A stretch of 64,000 bases of DNA from Idiomarina sp. Lineage in GTDB: Bacteria > Pseudomonadota > Gammaproteobacteria > Enterobacterales > Alteromonadaceae. A program made the position numbers and the translations under genes. The stretch spans positions 34,529-98,528 of the forward strand of contig JAFIFH010000052.1 of NCBI GenBank assembly GCA_020832105.1. The letters run 5' to 3'. How positions within the stretch are numbered: the stretch's first letter is position 1; every line of letters starts with the position of its first letter. Of this stretch, positions 55,454 to 64,000 are shown piece by piece. The notes below the pieces were generated by a model. That model was not told the origin of the DNA. It saw only the letters and a list, made by a program, of their open reading frames with translations, and made no database searches.

Positions 55454-56572
55454 ATGTTGCAGCAACACCACCAAGATGCGCTCATTCAGCGTCAGGATAT
55501 TATCGAACAACTGGTCACCGCTGTGTTGATTCTGGACAACCGTGGCCATATCCAGTTCGCTAATGCAGCTGCGGAGTCTTTACTGGCCGGGAGCTCTCGA
55601 CGCTTGTATGGCGCGCCTCTGGAAAGTCTCTTTCGTTATTCGAGTATAGATTTTCAGTTGCTCTATGAGGCGCTGGCGAATCAGCAGACGGTGTCAGATT
55701 CCGATGTAGTTTGGGTACTTCACGATGCAAGGCAAATCACCGTCGAGTTGGTGGTGTCTCCATGTACCCTGGGTACGGACAAGCCAGGGCAGCTAATGGA
55801 GCTACGTCAGGTCGACCTGATTCGCCGTCTTAGCCAGGAGCAGACCCAGCAACATCAGCTGGCCGCAGCGCAGCAATTAGTGCGAGGGCTGGCACATGAA
55901 ATAAAAAATCCGCTGGGCGGCATTCGTGGTGCGGCCCAGTTATTGGATGCCAAGCTCTCCAGCGCAGATCTCGGTGAGTACACCCAGTTAATTATCAGGC
56001 AATCTGATCGCCTGCGCGAATTGGTGGACCGGCTGCTCGGCCCGAATAAACCAGGCCAGCGGGTTGCGGTTAATGTGCATGAACTGATCGAACGTTGCCT
56101 GCAGGTCATTGCCCTGGATAAACCTGCGCAGTTGCAGTTACACAAAGATTACGACCCAAGCCTGCCTGCGATTGAGGTGGTTGAGCATCAAATAGAGCAG
56201 GTAGTACTGAACGTGTTGAAAAATGCCGCAGAGGCGCTCGACCAAACACCTGAGGCTGCCGGTAAGATCATCGTCAAGACTCGAGTGGCGCATCAGGAAA
56301 CTATCTATGGCAAGCGTTACCGCCAATGCCTGTTGCTGAGTGTCATTGACGATGGCCCAGGCATACCCGGCGAGCTCAAAGATACGCTGTTTTATCCTCT
56401 GGTCAGTGGTCGCGAGGGGGGCAGTGGCCTGGGTCTTTCCATTGCCCAGTCATTAATTCACCAACACGCCGGTAAAATCGAGTTGGTAAGTCGCCCTGGC
56501 CACACTGAGTTCACTCTATTTATCCCTTATAGCAATGAAGCTGAGGCCTGGGAGGCGCGTCATGCAAAGTGA
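55454..56572 (+). CDS. glnL: Nitrogen sensor histidine kinase/phosphatase NtrB (GlnL)
   Basis: A 372-residue cytoplasmic kinase that phosphorylates NtrC at low nitrogen and is turned to phosphatase by PII. An N-terminal PAS domain (LVTAVLILDNRGHIQFANAA) precedes the dimerisation box with the phospho-His in VRGLAHEIKNPLGGIRGAAQ, then the ATP-binding N box (QVVLNVLKNAAEAL), DDGPGIPGELKDTLFYP and GREGGSGLGLSIAQ. The frame is open from 55376, but this would cover the NtrC box; ATG 55454 gives the family-like start, though without a good ribosome site (GTG 55430 is an alternative). Confidence 0.94.
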   Translation: MLQQHHQDALIQRQDIIEQLVTAVLILDNRGHIQFANAAAESLLAGSSRRLYGAPLESLFRYSSIDFQLLYEALANQQTVSDSDVVWVLHDARQITVELVVSPCTLGTDKPGQLMELRQVDLIRRLSQEQTQQHQLAAAQQLVRGLAHEIKNPLGGIRGAAQLLDAKLSSADLGEYTQLIIRQSDRLRELVDRLLGPNKPGQRVAVNVHELIERCLQVIALDKPAQLQLHKDYDPSLPAIEVVEHQIEQVVLNVLKNAAEALDQTPEAAGKIIVKTRVAHQETIYGKRYRQCLLLSVIDDGPGIPGELKDTLFYPLVSGREGGSGLGLSIAQSLIHQHAGKIELVSRPGHTEFTLFIPYSNEAEAWEARHAK

Positions 56573-57983
56573 AATCTGGATCGTTGACGATGACGAATCG
56601 ATGCGTTGGGTACTGGAGCGAGCATTTTCCGAGCAGGGGTGGACGTGCCAGGTGTTTGCAGACGCAGACGCTTTCCTGCAGCAGTGTACTCAGGCACAAG
56701 CCAGCAAATCCTGGCCAGATGTGGTGCTGACCGATGTGCGCATGCCCGGCATGGATGGCATGCAACTGATGGAAAAACTTAAAACCTGGGTACCGGATTT
56801 ACCGGTGTTGGTGATGACCGCACATTCTGATTTAGATAGCGCGGTGAGTGCGTTCAAAGGCGGTGCGTTTGAGTATCTGGCAAAACCGTTCGATTTAAAC
56901 GAAGTGTTGGACGTTGCAGAACGCGCCCGAAAAGTGCGCAAAAGACAACCTTCCGCCGGCGTCGCAGAACCTTCCCAGCGCGTCAATGACATCATTGGCG
57001 AAGCGCCCGCGATGCAGGAAGTCTTTCGTGCCATTGGCCGATTATCGCGCTCCAGCGTGAGCGTGCTGATTACCGGGCCCTCTGGAACCGGTAAGGAGCT
57101 GGTTGCTCACGCGCTGCATAAGCACAGTAGCCGTGCGGAACAACCCTTTGTCGCCTTAAATATGGCGGCGATTCCCGCCGAGCTGATTGAAACCGAACTC
57201 TTCGGCCATGAAAAAGGTGCCTTTACCGGCGCCACTCAAAGCCGGCCAGGCCGGTTTAGCCAGGCGGATGGAGGTACGCTATTTTTGGATGAGATTGGTG
57301 ATATGCCACTGCCGGTGCAAACTCGCTTATTGCGAGTACTGGCCGAAGGTCAGTTCTATCCGGTTGGCAGCCACCAGCTGGTTAAGGTCAATGTGCGCAT
57401 TGTTGCTGCAACCCACCAGGACTTGCGCAATGCGGTCAGAGAAGGTCGTTTTCGGGAAGACCTGTATCATCGCCTGAACGTTATTCATTTACGCCTGCCG
57501 CCGCTGGCAGAGCGGCGCGAAGACATCCCGGCACTCGCGAACTACTTTCTGGCAAAGTCCTCTAAAGAGTTACAGTCGCGTGAGAAAAAGCTTACCAAAG
57601 AGACGCATCGGGCGCTGATGGATGCGCCTTGGCCAGGGAATGTTCGGCAGCTCGAAAATACTTGTCGTTGGTTGGTGGTGATGGCGCCAGGCGATGAAAT
57701 TCGATTAGAGGATTTGCCGCAAGATTTGAATATGGGGTTTGCGGATGCAGGGGCACCGGTAGAGCCAGGGCCGAAAGCTGGGGGCACCTGGCAGGACGCC
57801 TTGGAAGACGCCCTGAGCGAAGCCTTTGCGACACAGGAGCCAGGTACTTTTGCCAGCTTTGAGGCCGCCTTTAATAATAGCGCGATGAGAATAGCCCTAA
57901 AATCAACTGGCGGTAGACGCCAACAAGCAGCTAAACTACTAGGCTGGGGACGCAACACGCTGACCCGTAAGCTTAAACCGTAA
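56562..57983 (+). CDS. glnG: Nitrogen response regulator NtrC (GlnG)
   Basis: A 473-residue sigma-54 activator. The receiver domain holds DDDE at its start and the phospho-Asp in [14 protein letters not shown] near residue 54. The AAA+ domain has [18 protein letters not shown] (Walker A), GAFTGA in [14 protein letters not shown], which contacts sigma-54, and [14 protein letters not shown] (Walker B). The C-terminal helix-turn-helix ends in [16 protein letters not shown]. The chosen ATG 56562 has GGAGG seven bases before it and overlaps glnL by 11 bases; the longer frame from 56535 is not needed. Confidence 0.97.
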   Translation: MQSEIWIVDDDESMRWVLERAFSEQGWTCQVFADADAFLQQCTQAQASKSWPDVVLTDVRMPGMDGMQLMEKLKTWVPDLPVLVMTAHSDLDSAVSAFKGGAFEYLAKPFDLNEVLDVAERARKVRKRQPSAGVAEPSQRVNDIIGEAPAMQEVFRAIGRLSRSSVSVLITGPSGTGKELVAHALHKHSSRAEQPFVALNMAAIPAELIETELFGHEKGAFTGATQSRPGRFSQADGGTLFLDEIGDMPLPVQTRLLRVLAEGQFYPVGSHQLVKVNVRIVAATHQDLRNAVREGRFREDLYHRLNVIHLRLPPLAERREDIPALANYFLAKSSKELQSREKKLTKETHRALMDAPWPGNVRQLENTCRWLVVMAPGDEIRLEDLPQDLNMGFADAGAPVEPGPKAGGTWQDALEDALSEAFATQEPGTFASFEAAFNNSAMRIALKSTGGRRQQAAKLLGWGRNTLTRKLKP

Positions 57984-57995
57984 AGTTTCGGTAAA
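57980..57995. promoter_or_regulatory. Candidate CpxR box before cpxRA
   Basis: GTAAA-N6-GTAAA matches the CpxR direct-repeat pattern, within the accepted spacing range. It overlaps the glnG stop and lies about 87 bases before cpxR, suitable for autoregulation. Confidence 0.5.
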
Positions 57996-58081
57996 ATAGA
58001 CAAATTGTTCTATGCTTATATCAAACTATTAGATAGGGTAACAAATTCGAATGATTACCCTAGGTTTTTAAGGATACCGTT

Positions 58082-58765
58082 GTGGCACACATACTATTGA
58101 TTGATGATGATGTCGACCTGGGCTCCATGTTGACCGAGTTTTTGGCCAAAGATGGCATGCAGTTAACCACCGCAGAAGATGGTGAACAAGGTCTGAAAGT
58201 AGCAACCGAGGGCAAATTTGATCTCATTCTGTTAGATATCATGTTGCCTAAAATTGATGGGTTGCAGTTATTAAAGAAGTTACGTGAGCGCCAGATCCAA
58301 ACCAGCGTATTGATGCTAACTGCACGGGGCGACGATGTTGATCGTGTAGTAGGACTCGAGTTGGGCGCAGACGATTACTTGGCGAAACCATTTTACCCAC
58401 GTGAGTTACTCGCGCGTATTAAAGCATTATTGCGCCGTTCACGGGGCAATGCGACGATTCCTGCTGATGAAAAGCTGGTATTTTCAGGCTTTAAGATGGA
58501 CACCATCGCCGCAGAAGTTGTCTGTGATGAAGAACCACTTGAATTGACCCCGACTGAATTTGATATTCTGCGTTGCCTGTTAGCGCATCATGGTCAGTTA
58601 GTGACAAAAGAAAGCTTGTCGAACCTGGCCCTGGGTCGCGCGCTAGGTCCTTTTGACCGTTCGCTAGACGTGCATATCAGCAACATTCGCAAAAAACTTC
58701 CGAGCCGGCCTGAGCGCATTCAGACCGTCCGTGGACGAGGCTACCGCGTAGAAGATCGCGCTTAA
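58082..58765 (+). CDS. cpxR: CpxR-type response regulator (OmpR family)
   Basis: A 227-residue regulator for the envelope stress system. The receiver has DDDVDLG at its start, the phospho-Asp in LILLDIMLPKIDG near residue 51, Thr in MLTARGD and Lys in DYLAKPFYPREL. The OmpR winged helix ends in SLDVHISNIRKKL and VRGRGYRVE. The start is GTG 58082 with AAGGAT eight bases before it. The TAA overlaps the cpxA ATG by one base. The pair is called Cpx on sequence feel and the nearby CpxR box; no cpxP gene is next to it. Confidence 0.88.
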   Translation: MAHILLIDDDVDLGSMLTEFLAKDGMQLTTAEDGEQGLKVATEGKFDLILLDIMLPKIDGLQLLKKLRERQIQTSVLMLTARGDDVDRVVGLELGADDYLAKPFYPRELLARIKALLRRSRGNATIPADEKLVFSGFKMDTIAAEVVCDEEPLELTPTEFDILRCLLAHHGQLVTKESLSNLALGRALGPFDRSLDVHISNIRKKLPSRPERIQTVRGRGYRVEDRA

Positions 58766-60123
58766 TGATTAACCGACCGACGCGCTGGTATCAGTCGCTT
58801 ACCCTGCGGCTGCTGGCGCTATTTTGGGCGCTTTTACTAGGCGCAATTCTTGCCGCATTCGCTTCCGCATATTACCTCACACGCCCACCGCAAGCAGAAG
58901 CGGTGGGTTCTGATTTTGAGCGTACGTTGCGCCCAATCCTTGAACAAACCGACAATTACGAGTTGCTCCAGCCAGGGCGGTTATTGGTGGGTGAGTATCG
59001 TGTAGTGGCGCGGCACCAGGGCGGTGCTGACGATGAACTGGAAATGACCCCAGGGTTGTCCCAGGAAGTGGCGCGTGCAGCTTTTAATCTGATGAACTCC
59101 AATGCTGATCCCCAACAGATACCGGTGCGCGGGCAATATGTTGCAGGCCCCTTTCCAATGGGCGAAGCTCGCTTAATTATCAGCCGGCCATTAAGTGGCG
59201 TTGAAGTGGCCCAGATGGCAGAGCGCGATGACCAGGAGCTACTACCCAATTTACTTTGGATTGCGGTGTCCTCCAGTGGCGTTGGTGCGCTTATTCTCGG
59301 TGTCTGGTTTGTGGCACCTTTAAAGCGCTTGCGCACGGCGACCCGGGAAATCGCTGACGGCAGTGCGGAACCGAATTTAGCGAGATTACCCAAAAGGCGT
59401 GACGAACTGGGTGAACTGGCGCGCACCTTGCGCACCACTGCGGTTGAACTGGCAACATCAAGAGACGCTCAGCGTCGTTTATTAAGCGATGTGTCTCATG
59501 AGCTACGCTCGCCTTTGGCACGCTTACAGGTTGCATTAGATTTGCTGGATGACGAGGAATTGCGTCAATCCAGACACTGGATCATGCTGGAAAAGGACAT
59601 TTTGCGGCTGTCACGCATTATCGACAGCATATTATGGCTATCCCGGCTTGAAAACGGTATCAGCAAGCTCGAGCGTGAAGATGTGTCTGTGGCTGCGCTG
59701 CTTCTAGAACTCGAAGGTGACCTGATCTACGAGAACGATATTTATGCAGGTCGTATTATCCAGCCAGATTGCGAGCTACCGAATCTGGCGACTGACCCAA
59801 TTCTGTTACGCCTGATCCTGGAAAACCTGGTGCGCAACGCGTTTCAGTACGGACCGGACGATGGCAAAGTGTTTATTGGTGGTAAAGTGACTAGTAGTCA
59901 TTTGCAGATAAGCATTCGTGATCAGGGGCCAGGCGTCGATGACGACAAGATTGATGAGCTGTTTGTGCCTTTCTTCCGCGCCGACCCGTCACGTCACCAT
60001 GGCGCTGGCGTAGGTCTTGGCTTGTCGTTATGTCAACGATCGAGCGCGGTGCTTGGTGGGCGGCTGGAAGCGCGAAATCACGCTGACGGCGGTCTTGAAG
60101 TCATCGTCGAGATACCCCGTTAA
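58765..60123 (+). CDS. cpxA: CpxA-type sensor histidine kinase
   Basis: A 452-residue inner-membrane kinase. Two membrane helices (about 11-33 and 163-185) enclose a periplasmic sensor of ~130 residues. HAMP (APLKRLRTATREIADGSAEP) leads to the phospho-His in SDVSHELRSPLARLQVAL, the N box (LENLVRNAFQYGPDDG) and the ATP lid (DQGPGVDDDKIDELFVPFFR, then GAGVGLGLSLCQR). The sensor domain is shorter than in some Cpx proteins, so the signal may differ. It is translationally coupled to cpxR. Confidence 0.88.
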   Translation: MINRPTRWYQSLTLRLLALFWALLLGAILAAFASAYYLTRPPQAEAVGSDFERTLRPILEQTDNYELLQPGRLLVGEYRVVARHQGGADDELEMTPGLSQEVARAAFNLMNSNADPQQIPVRGQYVAGPFPMGEARLIISRPLSGVEVAQMAERDDQELLPNLLWIAVSSSGVGALILGVWFVAPLKRLRTATREIADGSAEPNLARLPKRRDELGELARTLRTTAVELATSRDAQRRLLSDVSHELRSPLARLQVALDLLDDEELRQSRHWIMLEKDILRLSRIIDSILWLSRLENGISKLEREDVSVAALLLELEGDLIYENDIYAGRIIQPDCELPNLATDPILLRLILENLVRNAFQYGPDDGKVFIGGKVTSSHLQISIRDQGPGVDDDKIDELFVPFFRADPSRHHGAGVGLGLSLCQRSSAVLGGRLEARNHADGGLEVIVEIPR

Positions 60124-60211
60124 GCGGAATTCTGACCGGGTGTGCTAATCTAATAGAGAAACCTCAGCGAACCATTACCCAGCACATTTAAGATTTAGGG
60201 AAGGAGCTTTA

Positions 60212-61315
60212 ATGTCCGCGGACAAGCATGTGACACAAGCGCAACTGCGAGGCTGGCTAGAGCAACGGCCGCAAGACTCCAACGCGCAATGGGCGCATTG
60301 GTCAGCGACAGCCCTGAGTCAGTTCTGGCAACATGTTGAACAGCATGATCTGGTGACCGCAGACGAGGTCAACGTACGTTACGCCACCTTTGTCCATCCC
60401 GACCATTCCGACAAAGGTTGGGTGGTGATTTCTCCAGGTCGCATCGAAAGTTACCTAAAGTACCAGGAAATCATGTTGGAGCTGGCGGTTGACGGCTACT
60501 CAGTGGCAGCCATTGACCACCGGGGGCAGGGGTTTTCTGATCGCATTTCGCATCACCCACAGCATGGCCACATTACCCATTTTGACGAGTTTGTGCGCGA
60601 CTTCGCGGACTTTATGCTGGCGCTGAAACCCCTTATTGGCAAGGACCCTTGTCAATTGTTAGCCCATTCAATGGGGGCCGCGATTGGTTGTCTGTACATG
60701 GCACATTATCCGCACCCTTTTCGCAGCGCCGTGCTCAGTGCACCAATGATGGGCGTGCAAACCAAACCCTGGCCTCAGGCCATCGCCAGAACGATGATCG
60801 GCGTGGGGCACTGGTTTAACCGCCAGGTACTTGGTGACAAACCGCGCTACTTTATGGGCATGCAGGACTACGCTGACGTGAGTTTTAGTGATAACGAACT
60901 CACCCACAGCGCACAGCGCTACGCATGGTTCCGTGCCATGTATGAACAGCACCCTGAAATTCAACTCGGCGGGCCCACCGTGCAATGGCTGAAACAGTCT
61001 TTACAGGCAATGGCGGAATTACCCGAAGCCGCACAGAAGATTCTCATTCCAGTCCTTGTGCTGCAGGCCACAGAAGACCCCATTGTCAGCGCTGAGCCGC
61101 AACGGGCCTTTATCGAATTGTCTCCGCACCCTGCCAGTACTTTGCAACAGGTCAGAGGTAGTTATCACGAAGTCTTGATGGAAACTGACGCTATCCGCGG
61201 ACCCGCGATGGCATCGGCCCTCGCATTCTTTGCTGCGCAGGCGCAGGCAAAACCTCTGGATAAAGGCTTCAGCGCCCCACCCCGGGGTAAACGCAGCAAG
61301 CGCCTGGCACCTTAA
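60212..61315 (+). CDS. pldB: Alpha/beta hydrolase, lysophospholipase L2-like
   Basis: A 367-residue hydrolase. AIDHRGQGFSDR near residue 111 (oxyanion region), the nucleophile in LLAHSMGAAIG near 150 (GHSMG-type elbow), Asp in LQATEDPIVSAEPQ near 288 and His in VRGSYHEVLMETD near 312 give a Ser-Asp-His triad of the serine aminopeptidase S33/monoacylglycerol lipase group. E. coli PldB (340) is similar in layout. The basic C-terminus PRGKRSKRLAP and no signal peptide suggest a cytoplasmic or inner-face enzyme. AAGGAGC precedes ATG 60212. Confidence 0.85.
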   Translation: MSADKHVTQAQLRGWLEQRPQDSNAQWAHWSATALSQFWQHVEQHDLVTADEVNVRYATFVHPDHSDKGWVVISPGRIESYLKYQEIMLELAVDGYSVAAIDHRGQGFSDRISHHPQHGHITHFDEFVRDFADFMLALKPLIGKDPCQLLAHSMGAAIGCLYMAHYPHPFRSAVLSAPMMGVQTKPWPQAIARTMIGVGHWFNRQVLGDKPRYFMGMQDYADVSFSDNELTHSAQRYAWFRAMYEQHPEIQLGGPTVQWLKQSLQAMAELPEAAQKILIPVLVLQATEDPIVSAEPQRAFIELSPHPASTLQQVRGSYHEVLMETDAIRGPAMASALAFFAAQAQAKPLDKGFSAPPRGKRSKRLAP

Positions 61316-61355
61316 GCCTGCCCACTGGTATACTCTGCCTGTGCTCGAATTCGAC

Positions 61356-61376
61356 TCAGGGCAGGCGCGGCCTGCC
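61356..61376. repeat. Diverged REP-like hairpin upstream of trmL
   Basis: GGCAGGC-gcg-GCCTGCC forms a perfect 7-bp stem, preceded by TCAG instead of GTAG. The arms match the diverged plus copy near 41,570 rather than the GTCAGGC type. Confidence 0.55.
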
Positions 61377-61405
61377 ACTTATCTTCCATTATGCAGAGCT
61401 TACTC

Positions 61406-61867
61406 ATGTTCCATATCGCCTTACATCAGCCGGTCATGCCCGCAAACTGCGGTAATATCATTCGTTTGTGCGCTAATAACGGCTGCACCCTGCACCTGAT
61501 CGAGCCATTGGGGTTTGATTTTGAAGAGAAAAAGCTGCGCCGGGCCGGGCTTGATTATCATGACCTGGCTAATCTGGTGCGCTACCCCGACTATGCGGCG
61601 TTTGCACAGGCGATGGACGGCAAAAGAATATTTGCCTGCACCACCAAGGGAAGCCGCAGCTACACTGAGGTTGATTATCAGCCAGCTAATGTACTGCTAT
61701 TTGGTTCAGAGACCGCCGGCTTACCTGACGCAGTGCGCGATGCATTCCCTGCCGAACAACGCATCAGAATTCCCATGCAGTCGTCGTCGCGCAGCCTGAA
61801 TTTATCCAATGCAGTCGCCATTATTAGTTACGAGGCCTGGCGGCAGCAAGGTTTTGCCGGTGGGTAA
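61406..61867 (+). CDS. trmL: tRNA (cytidine(34)-2'-O)-methyltransferase TrmL
   Basis: A 153-residue SPOUT methyltransferase that modifies the wobble base of tRNA-Leu. [20 protein letters not shown] is the start; [42 protein letters not shown] and [20 protein letters not shown] run parallel to E. coli TrmL (157). The deep trefoil knot includes the last two blocks. The frame can start at 61391, but ATG 61406 fits the family. A diverged REP-like hairpin lies 30 bases upstream. Confidence 0.95.
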   Translation: MFHIALHQPVMPANCGNIIRLCANNGCTLHLIEPLGFDFEEKKLRRAGLDYHDLANLVRYPDYAAFAQAMDGKRIFACTTKGSRSYTEVDYQPANVLLFGSETAGLPDAVRDAFPAEQRIRIPMQSSSRSLNLSNAVAIISYEAWRQQGFAGG

Positions 61868-61984
61868 GCGGCCAAACCAGCGCTGAAAGAATGAACAAAA
61901 TGGAACTGCATGGTACTCTTATCGTCATAAGGTGAGGTCGCTCATAGTGATCCACCCGGTTGTCATATAAATGATGAGGTAGTA

Positions 61985-63670
61985 ATGACAAAGACCCCGA
62001 TTTCTGGCCTGCGCAATATCGGCGCAGCGCTAACCACGTTATTTACAGCGGTACTGTTTAGTACCCAGGTAAGTGCTGAGTCCGCAACAGATGAAACGGA
62101 TTTCAACCTGGTATTGCTGGGCAGCGATCCTCAGGTTTGTTCGAGTATGAACCAGGACGCCTGTGCGTCGAAAGACTGGATTCAGGCCAATGAGATGCGA
62201 ACCTCACGGTTGTTTAATTTGAGCGATGTGCGCCGCCGTGAAGCGATGCGTCAGGCAGTATGGCCACGTGAACGTGAAGCTATTCGTGAAGAGCTGATTG
62301 AAACTCTGGAGATGATGGCGGACCATTTTGGGTATGGCGTGGTGCCTGAGTATCGATTAGTAGAGCGTTTCCGCTCTCGCGCCCATCTTGATTTACTCAG
62401 TCGGTTAACCGAAGAAGAGTACTACCGGGTACTTGATGGCCTCGAAATGCCAACCATGGAAAACCTGCAAGAAGTTGCCCGGATCAGTGAAAGCACCGAT
62501 TCTGGCAGCGCAATTGTAGCGCGCTTCGTGCAAAGTGCTGCGCAGTCAGCAGAGGGCGAAGCACCGGTGATTTATGTGGTAACCGCTGCACAACGGGACC
62601 CCTTGGGCGCTTATCAAAGTTACCAGGCGATACTGCGAGACGCAGGTGCGCAGGTCAAATGGTTACCGATAGATGCCACTGTGCTGCGTGCTCAGGCGAA
62701 TGGTCAGTGTGATAGCCTGGATTCACTGCGTCGGCGTACGACAGGGGCGTACGATCGGGCCCGGGTACACCCGGATTTGCATGCTGAGCAGAAAGCCTTC
62801 TGTGAAGACGCCGATGCCTGGCAAGGCATGCTCGCAGAGGCTGATGGTATTTTCTTCGCAGATGGCAATCAAAGCTTATTGCGCGACGCATTTTTTAGTG
62901 GAGAAGGTGAGCGCACTGCGCTGCTTAAATCCATTACAAGTCAGTTAAACGATGGCGAACTTAAGGTCGCCGCCGCAGGCAATGCCGCTATTGCGATGTC
63001 ATCAGGCACCATGGTGACCAATGGTTCTAGTCGAGAGGCGATGACCGAAGGGTCTTTAGCTCGTCCAGCTCCGCGGATTGGCTGTGAGCAGGATGACAGC
63101 TGCCCGCGCGGAGTGAGCCCGAATAGCCTGACGTATCATGCCATGGGGGGGCTCGGCCTGTACCCATTTGGGATGATCGACGTGGAAATTTCAGAGCGTG
63201 GTCGTCAAGGGCGGATGCTGCGTCTAGCCACTGACACTGCGATGCCACTGGCGTCTGGTATTGATCGCGCAACTGCATTACTGGTCAACACGCGAAGTGG
63301 ACAGTTTGAGGTGATGGGTGACAGCGCGGTGTTCTTCGTTGAACAGCCCACCGGTAACGAGCGCATGGTCGGTGGTGCGTTTCATTTTGTGCGTCATGCC
63401 AGCACCGGTGTGATTCAGCGTAATCGGGTAAGTGACATCCAGCTTGCCGAACAGCAGGCTTACCGGCCTGAGTCTACCACCACGCGCTTTTTAGGCGACA
63501 CTGGGGTGTACGACAATATCGCGCGTCTGTGTGAAGGGCGTGAACAGCTGCAGTTGCTACAGGAAGATTTTGTGTTCCTGATGCAAGCAGGCGAAGACAC
63601 TGAAACCAAGCGTGCCCAAGGTCGCTGCCAGGTCGTCAACGGCACCGTCGGCATTGCCTGGCAACCGTAG
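61985..63670 (+). CDS. Exported cyanophycinase-like (peptidase S51 fold) protein lacking catalytic residues
   Basis: A 561-residue protein with a signal peptide (core ~14-28, VSA before Glu32). Residues ~193-420 follow the cyanophycinase pattern: DGIFFADGNQSLLRDAF at 288-303 resembles the GIFFTGGDQ block, and VAAAGNAAIAMSSGTM at 328-343 aligns with the GTSAGAAVMS nucleophile block. Here the Ser position is Ala331. GLGLYPFGMIDVEISERGRQ near 390 aligns with the block in which active enzymes have His after ID-x; here it is Glu401. It is probably a pseudoenzyme or has new chemistry. The N-terminal ~190 residues are unrecognised. AATGATGAGGTAGTA precedes ATG 61985. Its stop codon is the TAG of a REP-like element. 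Confidence 0.75.
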   Translation: MTKTPISGLRNIGAALTTLFTAVLFSTQVSAESATDETDFNLVLLGSDPQVCSSMNQDACASKDWIQANEMRTSRLFNLSDVRRREAMRQAVWPREREAIREELIETLEMMADHFGYGVVPEYRLVERFRSRAHLDLLSRLTEEEYYRVLDGLEMPTMENLQEVARISESTDSGSAIVARFVQSAAQSAEGEAPVIYVVTAAQRDPLGAYQSYQAILRDAGAQVKWLPIDATVLRAQANGQCDSLDSLRRRTTGAYDRARVHPDLHAEQKAFCEDADAWQGMLAEADGIFFADGNQSLLRDAFFSGEGERTALLKSITSQLNDGELKVAAAGNAAIAMSSGTMVTNGSSREAMTEGSLARPAPRIGCEQDDSCPRGVSPNSLTYHAMGGLGLYPFGMIDVEISERGRQGRMLRLATDTAMPLASGIDRATALLVNTRSGQFEVMGDSAVFFVEQPTGNERMVGGAFHFVRHASTGVIQRNRVSDIQLAEQQAYRPESTTTRFLGDTGVYDNIARLCEGREQLQLLQEDFVFLMQAGEDTETKRAQGRCQVVNGTVGIAWQP

Positions 63671-63688
63671 GTCAGGCTACGCCTGACG
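63667..63688 (+). repeat. REP-like element supplying a stop codon
   Basis: GTAG followed by GTCAGGC-tac-GCCTGACG: a perfect 7-bp stem with a 3-base loop. The TAG at 63668-63670 is the stop of the cyanophycinase-like gene. It is the cleanest copy of the family in this window. Confidence 0.82.
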
Positions 63689-63796
63689 CAGTACCGTGGT
63701 GGATATCATCTTTACACTAAATCAGCATTAAGGATATGCTGGTTGCACATGGTCATGATTACCGTGTGATTTTTCAAAACTTAAGGAAAAATAATA

Positions 63797-64000
63797 ATGA
63801 AAGCAGTCATATTTGCAGCAGGTATTGTTGCACTATCAGCTAGCGTATACACCACAGACGTCAAAGCAGTAGACGATATTAACCCATGGCAACATTGCGG
63901 TATCGGTGCGATGATATTTGATGACAACACCACCGCGGCGGCAGTGTCGAATGTTATATGGGATTCTGGTACCACGGCGTTTACTTCAGCGACCGCAAGC
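63797..64000 (+). CDS. DUF3015 family exported protein (partial)
   Basis: The frame opens at ATG 63797 with AAGGA ten bases before and is cut by the right edge after 68 residues. A signal peptide (MKAVIFAAGIVALSASVY) leads to DDINPWQHCGIGAMIFDD, a sequence typical of DUF3015 proteins, which are small periplasmic proteins of unknown role in marine gammaproteobacteria. NTTAAAVSNVIWDSGTTAF agrees with that family. Family assignment is from memory. Confidence 0.75.
   Translation, partial: MKAVIFAAGIVALSASVYTTDVKAVDDINPWQHCGIGAMIFDDNTTAAAVSNVIWDSGTTAFTSATAS

Noticed and set aside
57779..57795. A GGCACCTGG sequence in glnG like the palindrome after the pump gene
   Set aside because: It is within coding sequence, lacks the second arm and is short enough to be chance.

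Overview
The window is a stretch of chromosome from a gammaproteobacterium. Gene order and protein sequence point to the Alteromonadales, possibly the Idiomarinaceae; that placement is an inference, not a database result. Many blocks keep the order known from Escherichia coli: mrcA | hof/pil remnant - aroK - aroB - damX - dam; metL | metJ; rpmE | priA; ftsN-like - hslV - hslU - rraA; yihY - dtd - yiiD; typA | glnA - glnL - glnG; cpxR - cpxA. Coding density is high. I see no rRNA, tRNA, CRISPR array, prophage or insertion sequence.

Layout. 1-9.3 kb: a minus-strand methyltransferase cut by the left edge, coupled to an ABC exporter, then a lipoprotein with an HExxH motif, an old yellow enzyme, an amino-acid permease operon, a broken small reading frame, a Sel1-repeat protein and an HI0933-type flavoprotein. 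9.4-16.3 kb: a YfcC-type carrier, an ElaA-RsmJ fusion gene, and dam, damX, aroB, aroK. 16.4-21.1 kb: two coupled genes that look like a compacted pil/hof assembly locus without a secretin, divergent from mrcA. 21.2-30.1 kb: metL | metJ, gloA, a malic enzyme, a methyltransferase, rpmE | priA. 30.2-41.6 kb: argS, an ftsN-like gene, hslVU, rraA, and histidine utilisation (hutG, hutI | hutC-hutU-hutH) with a palindromic HutC-type operator. 41.6-53.3 kb: yiiD, a spermidine-synthase-like gene, yihY, dtd, an SDR enzyme, a small Pmp3-like membrane protein, an RND efflux pair, a DUF3081-like protein, a hemolysin III family protein and typA. 53.3-64 kb: glnA-glnL-glnG with a sigma-54 promoter and NtrC sites, cpxRA, a pldB-like lipase, trmL, a cyanophycinase-like protein lacking its catalytic residues, and a DUF3015 gene cut by the right edge.

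How genes work together. GlnL and GlnG sense and relay nitrogen status to glnA and to their own promoter through NtrC boxes. The Hut enzymes turn histidine into glutamate and ammonia under HutC, feeding the same nitrogen economy. HslVU, CpxRA, an FtsN-like SPOR protein, DamX and PBP1a serve envelope growth and quality control.

The most unusual signals are: a family of REP-like palindromes, each starting GTAG/GTAA, that supply the actual stop codon of three unrelated genes; the ElaA-RsmJ fusion; the compacted secretin-less pilus locus; and the probable pseudoenzyme of the cyanophycinase fold. I did not find a clear new defence or mobile system.
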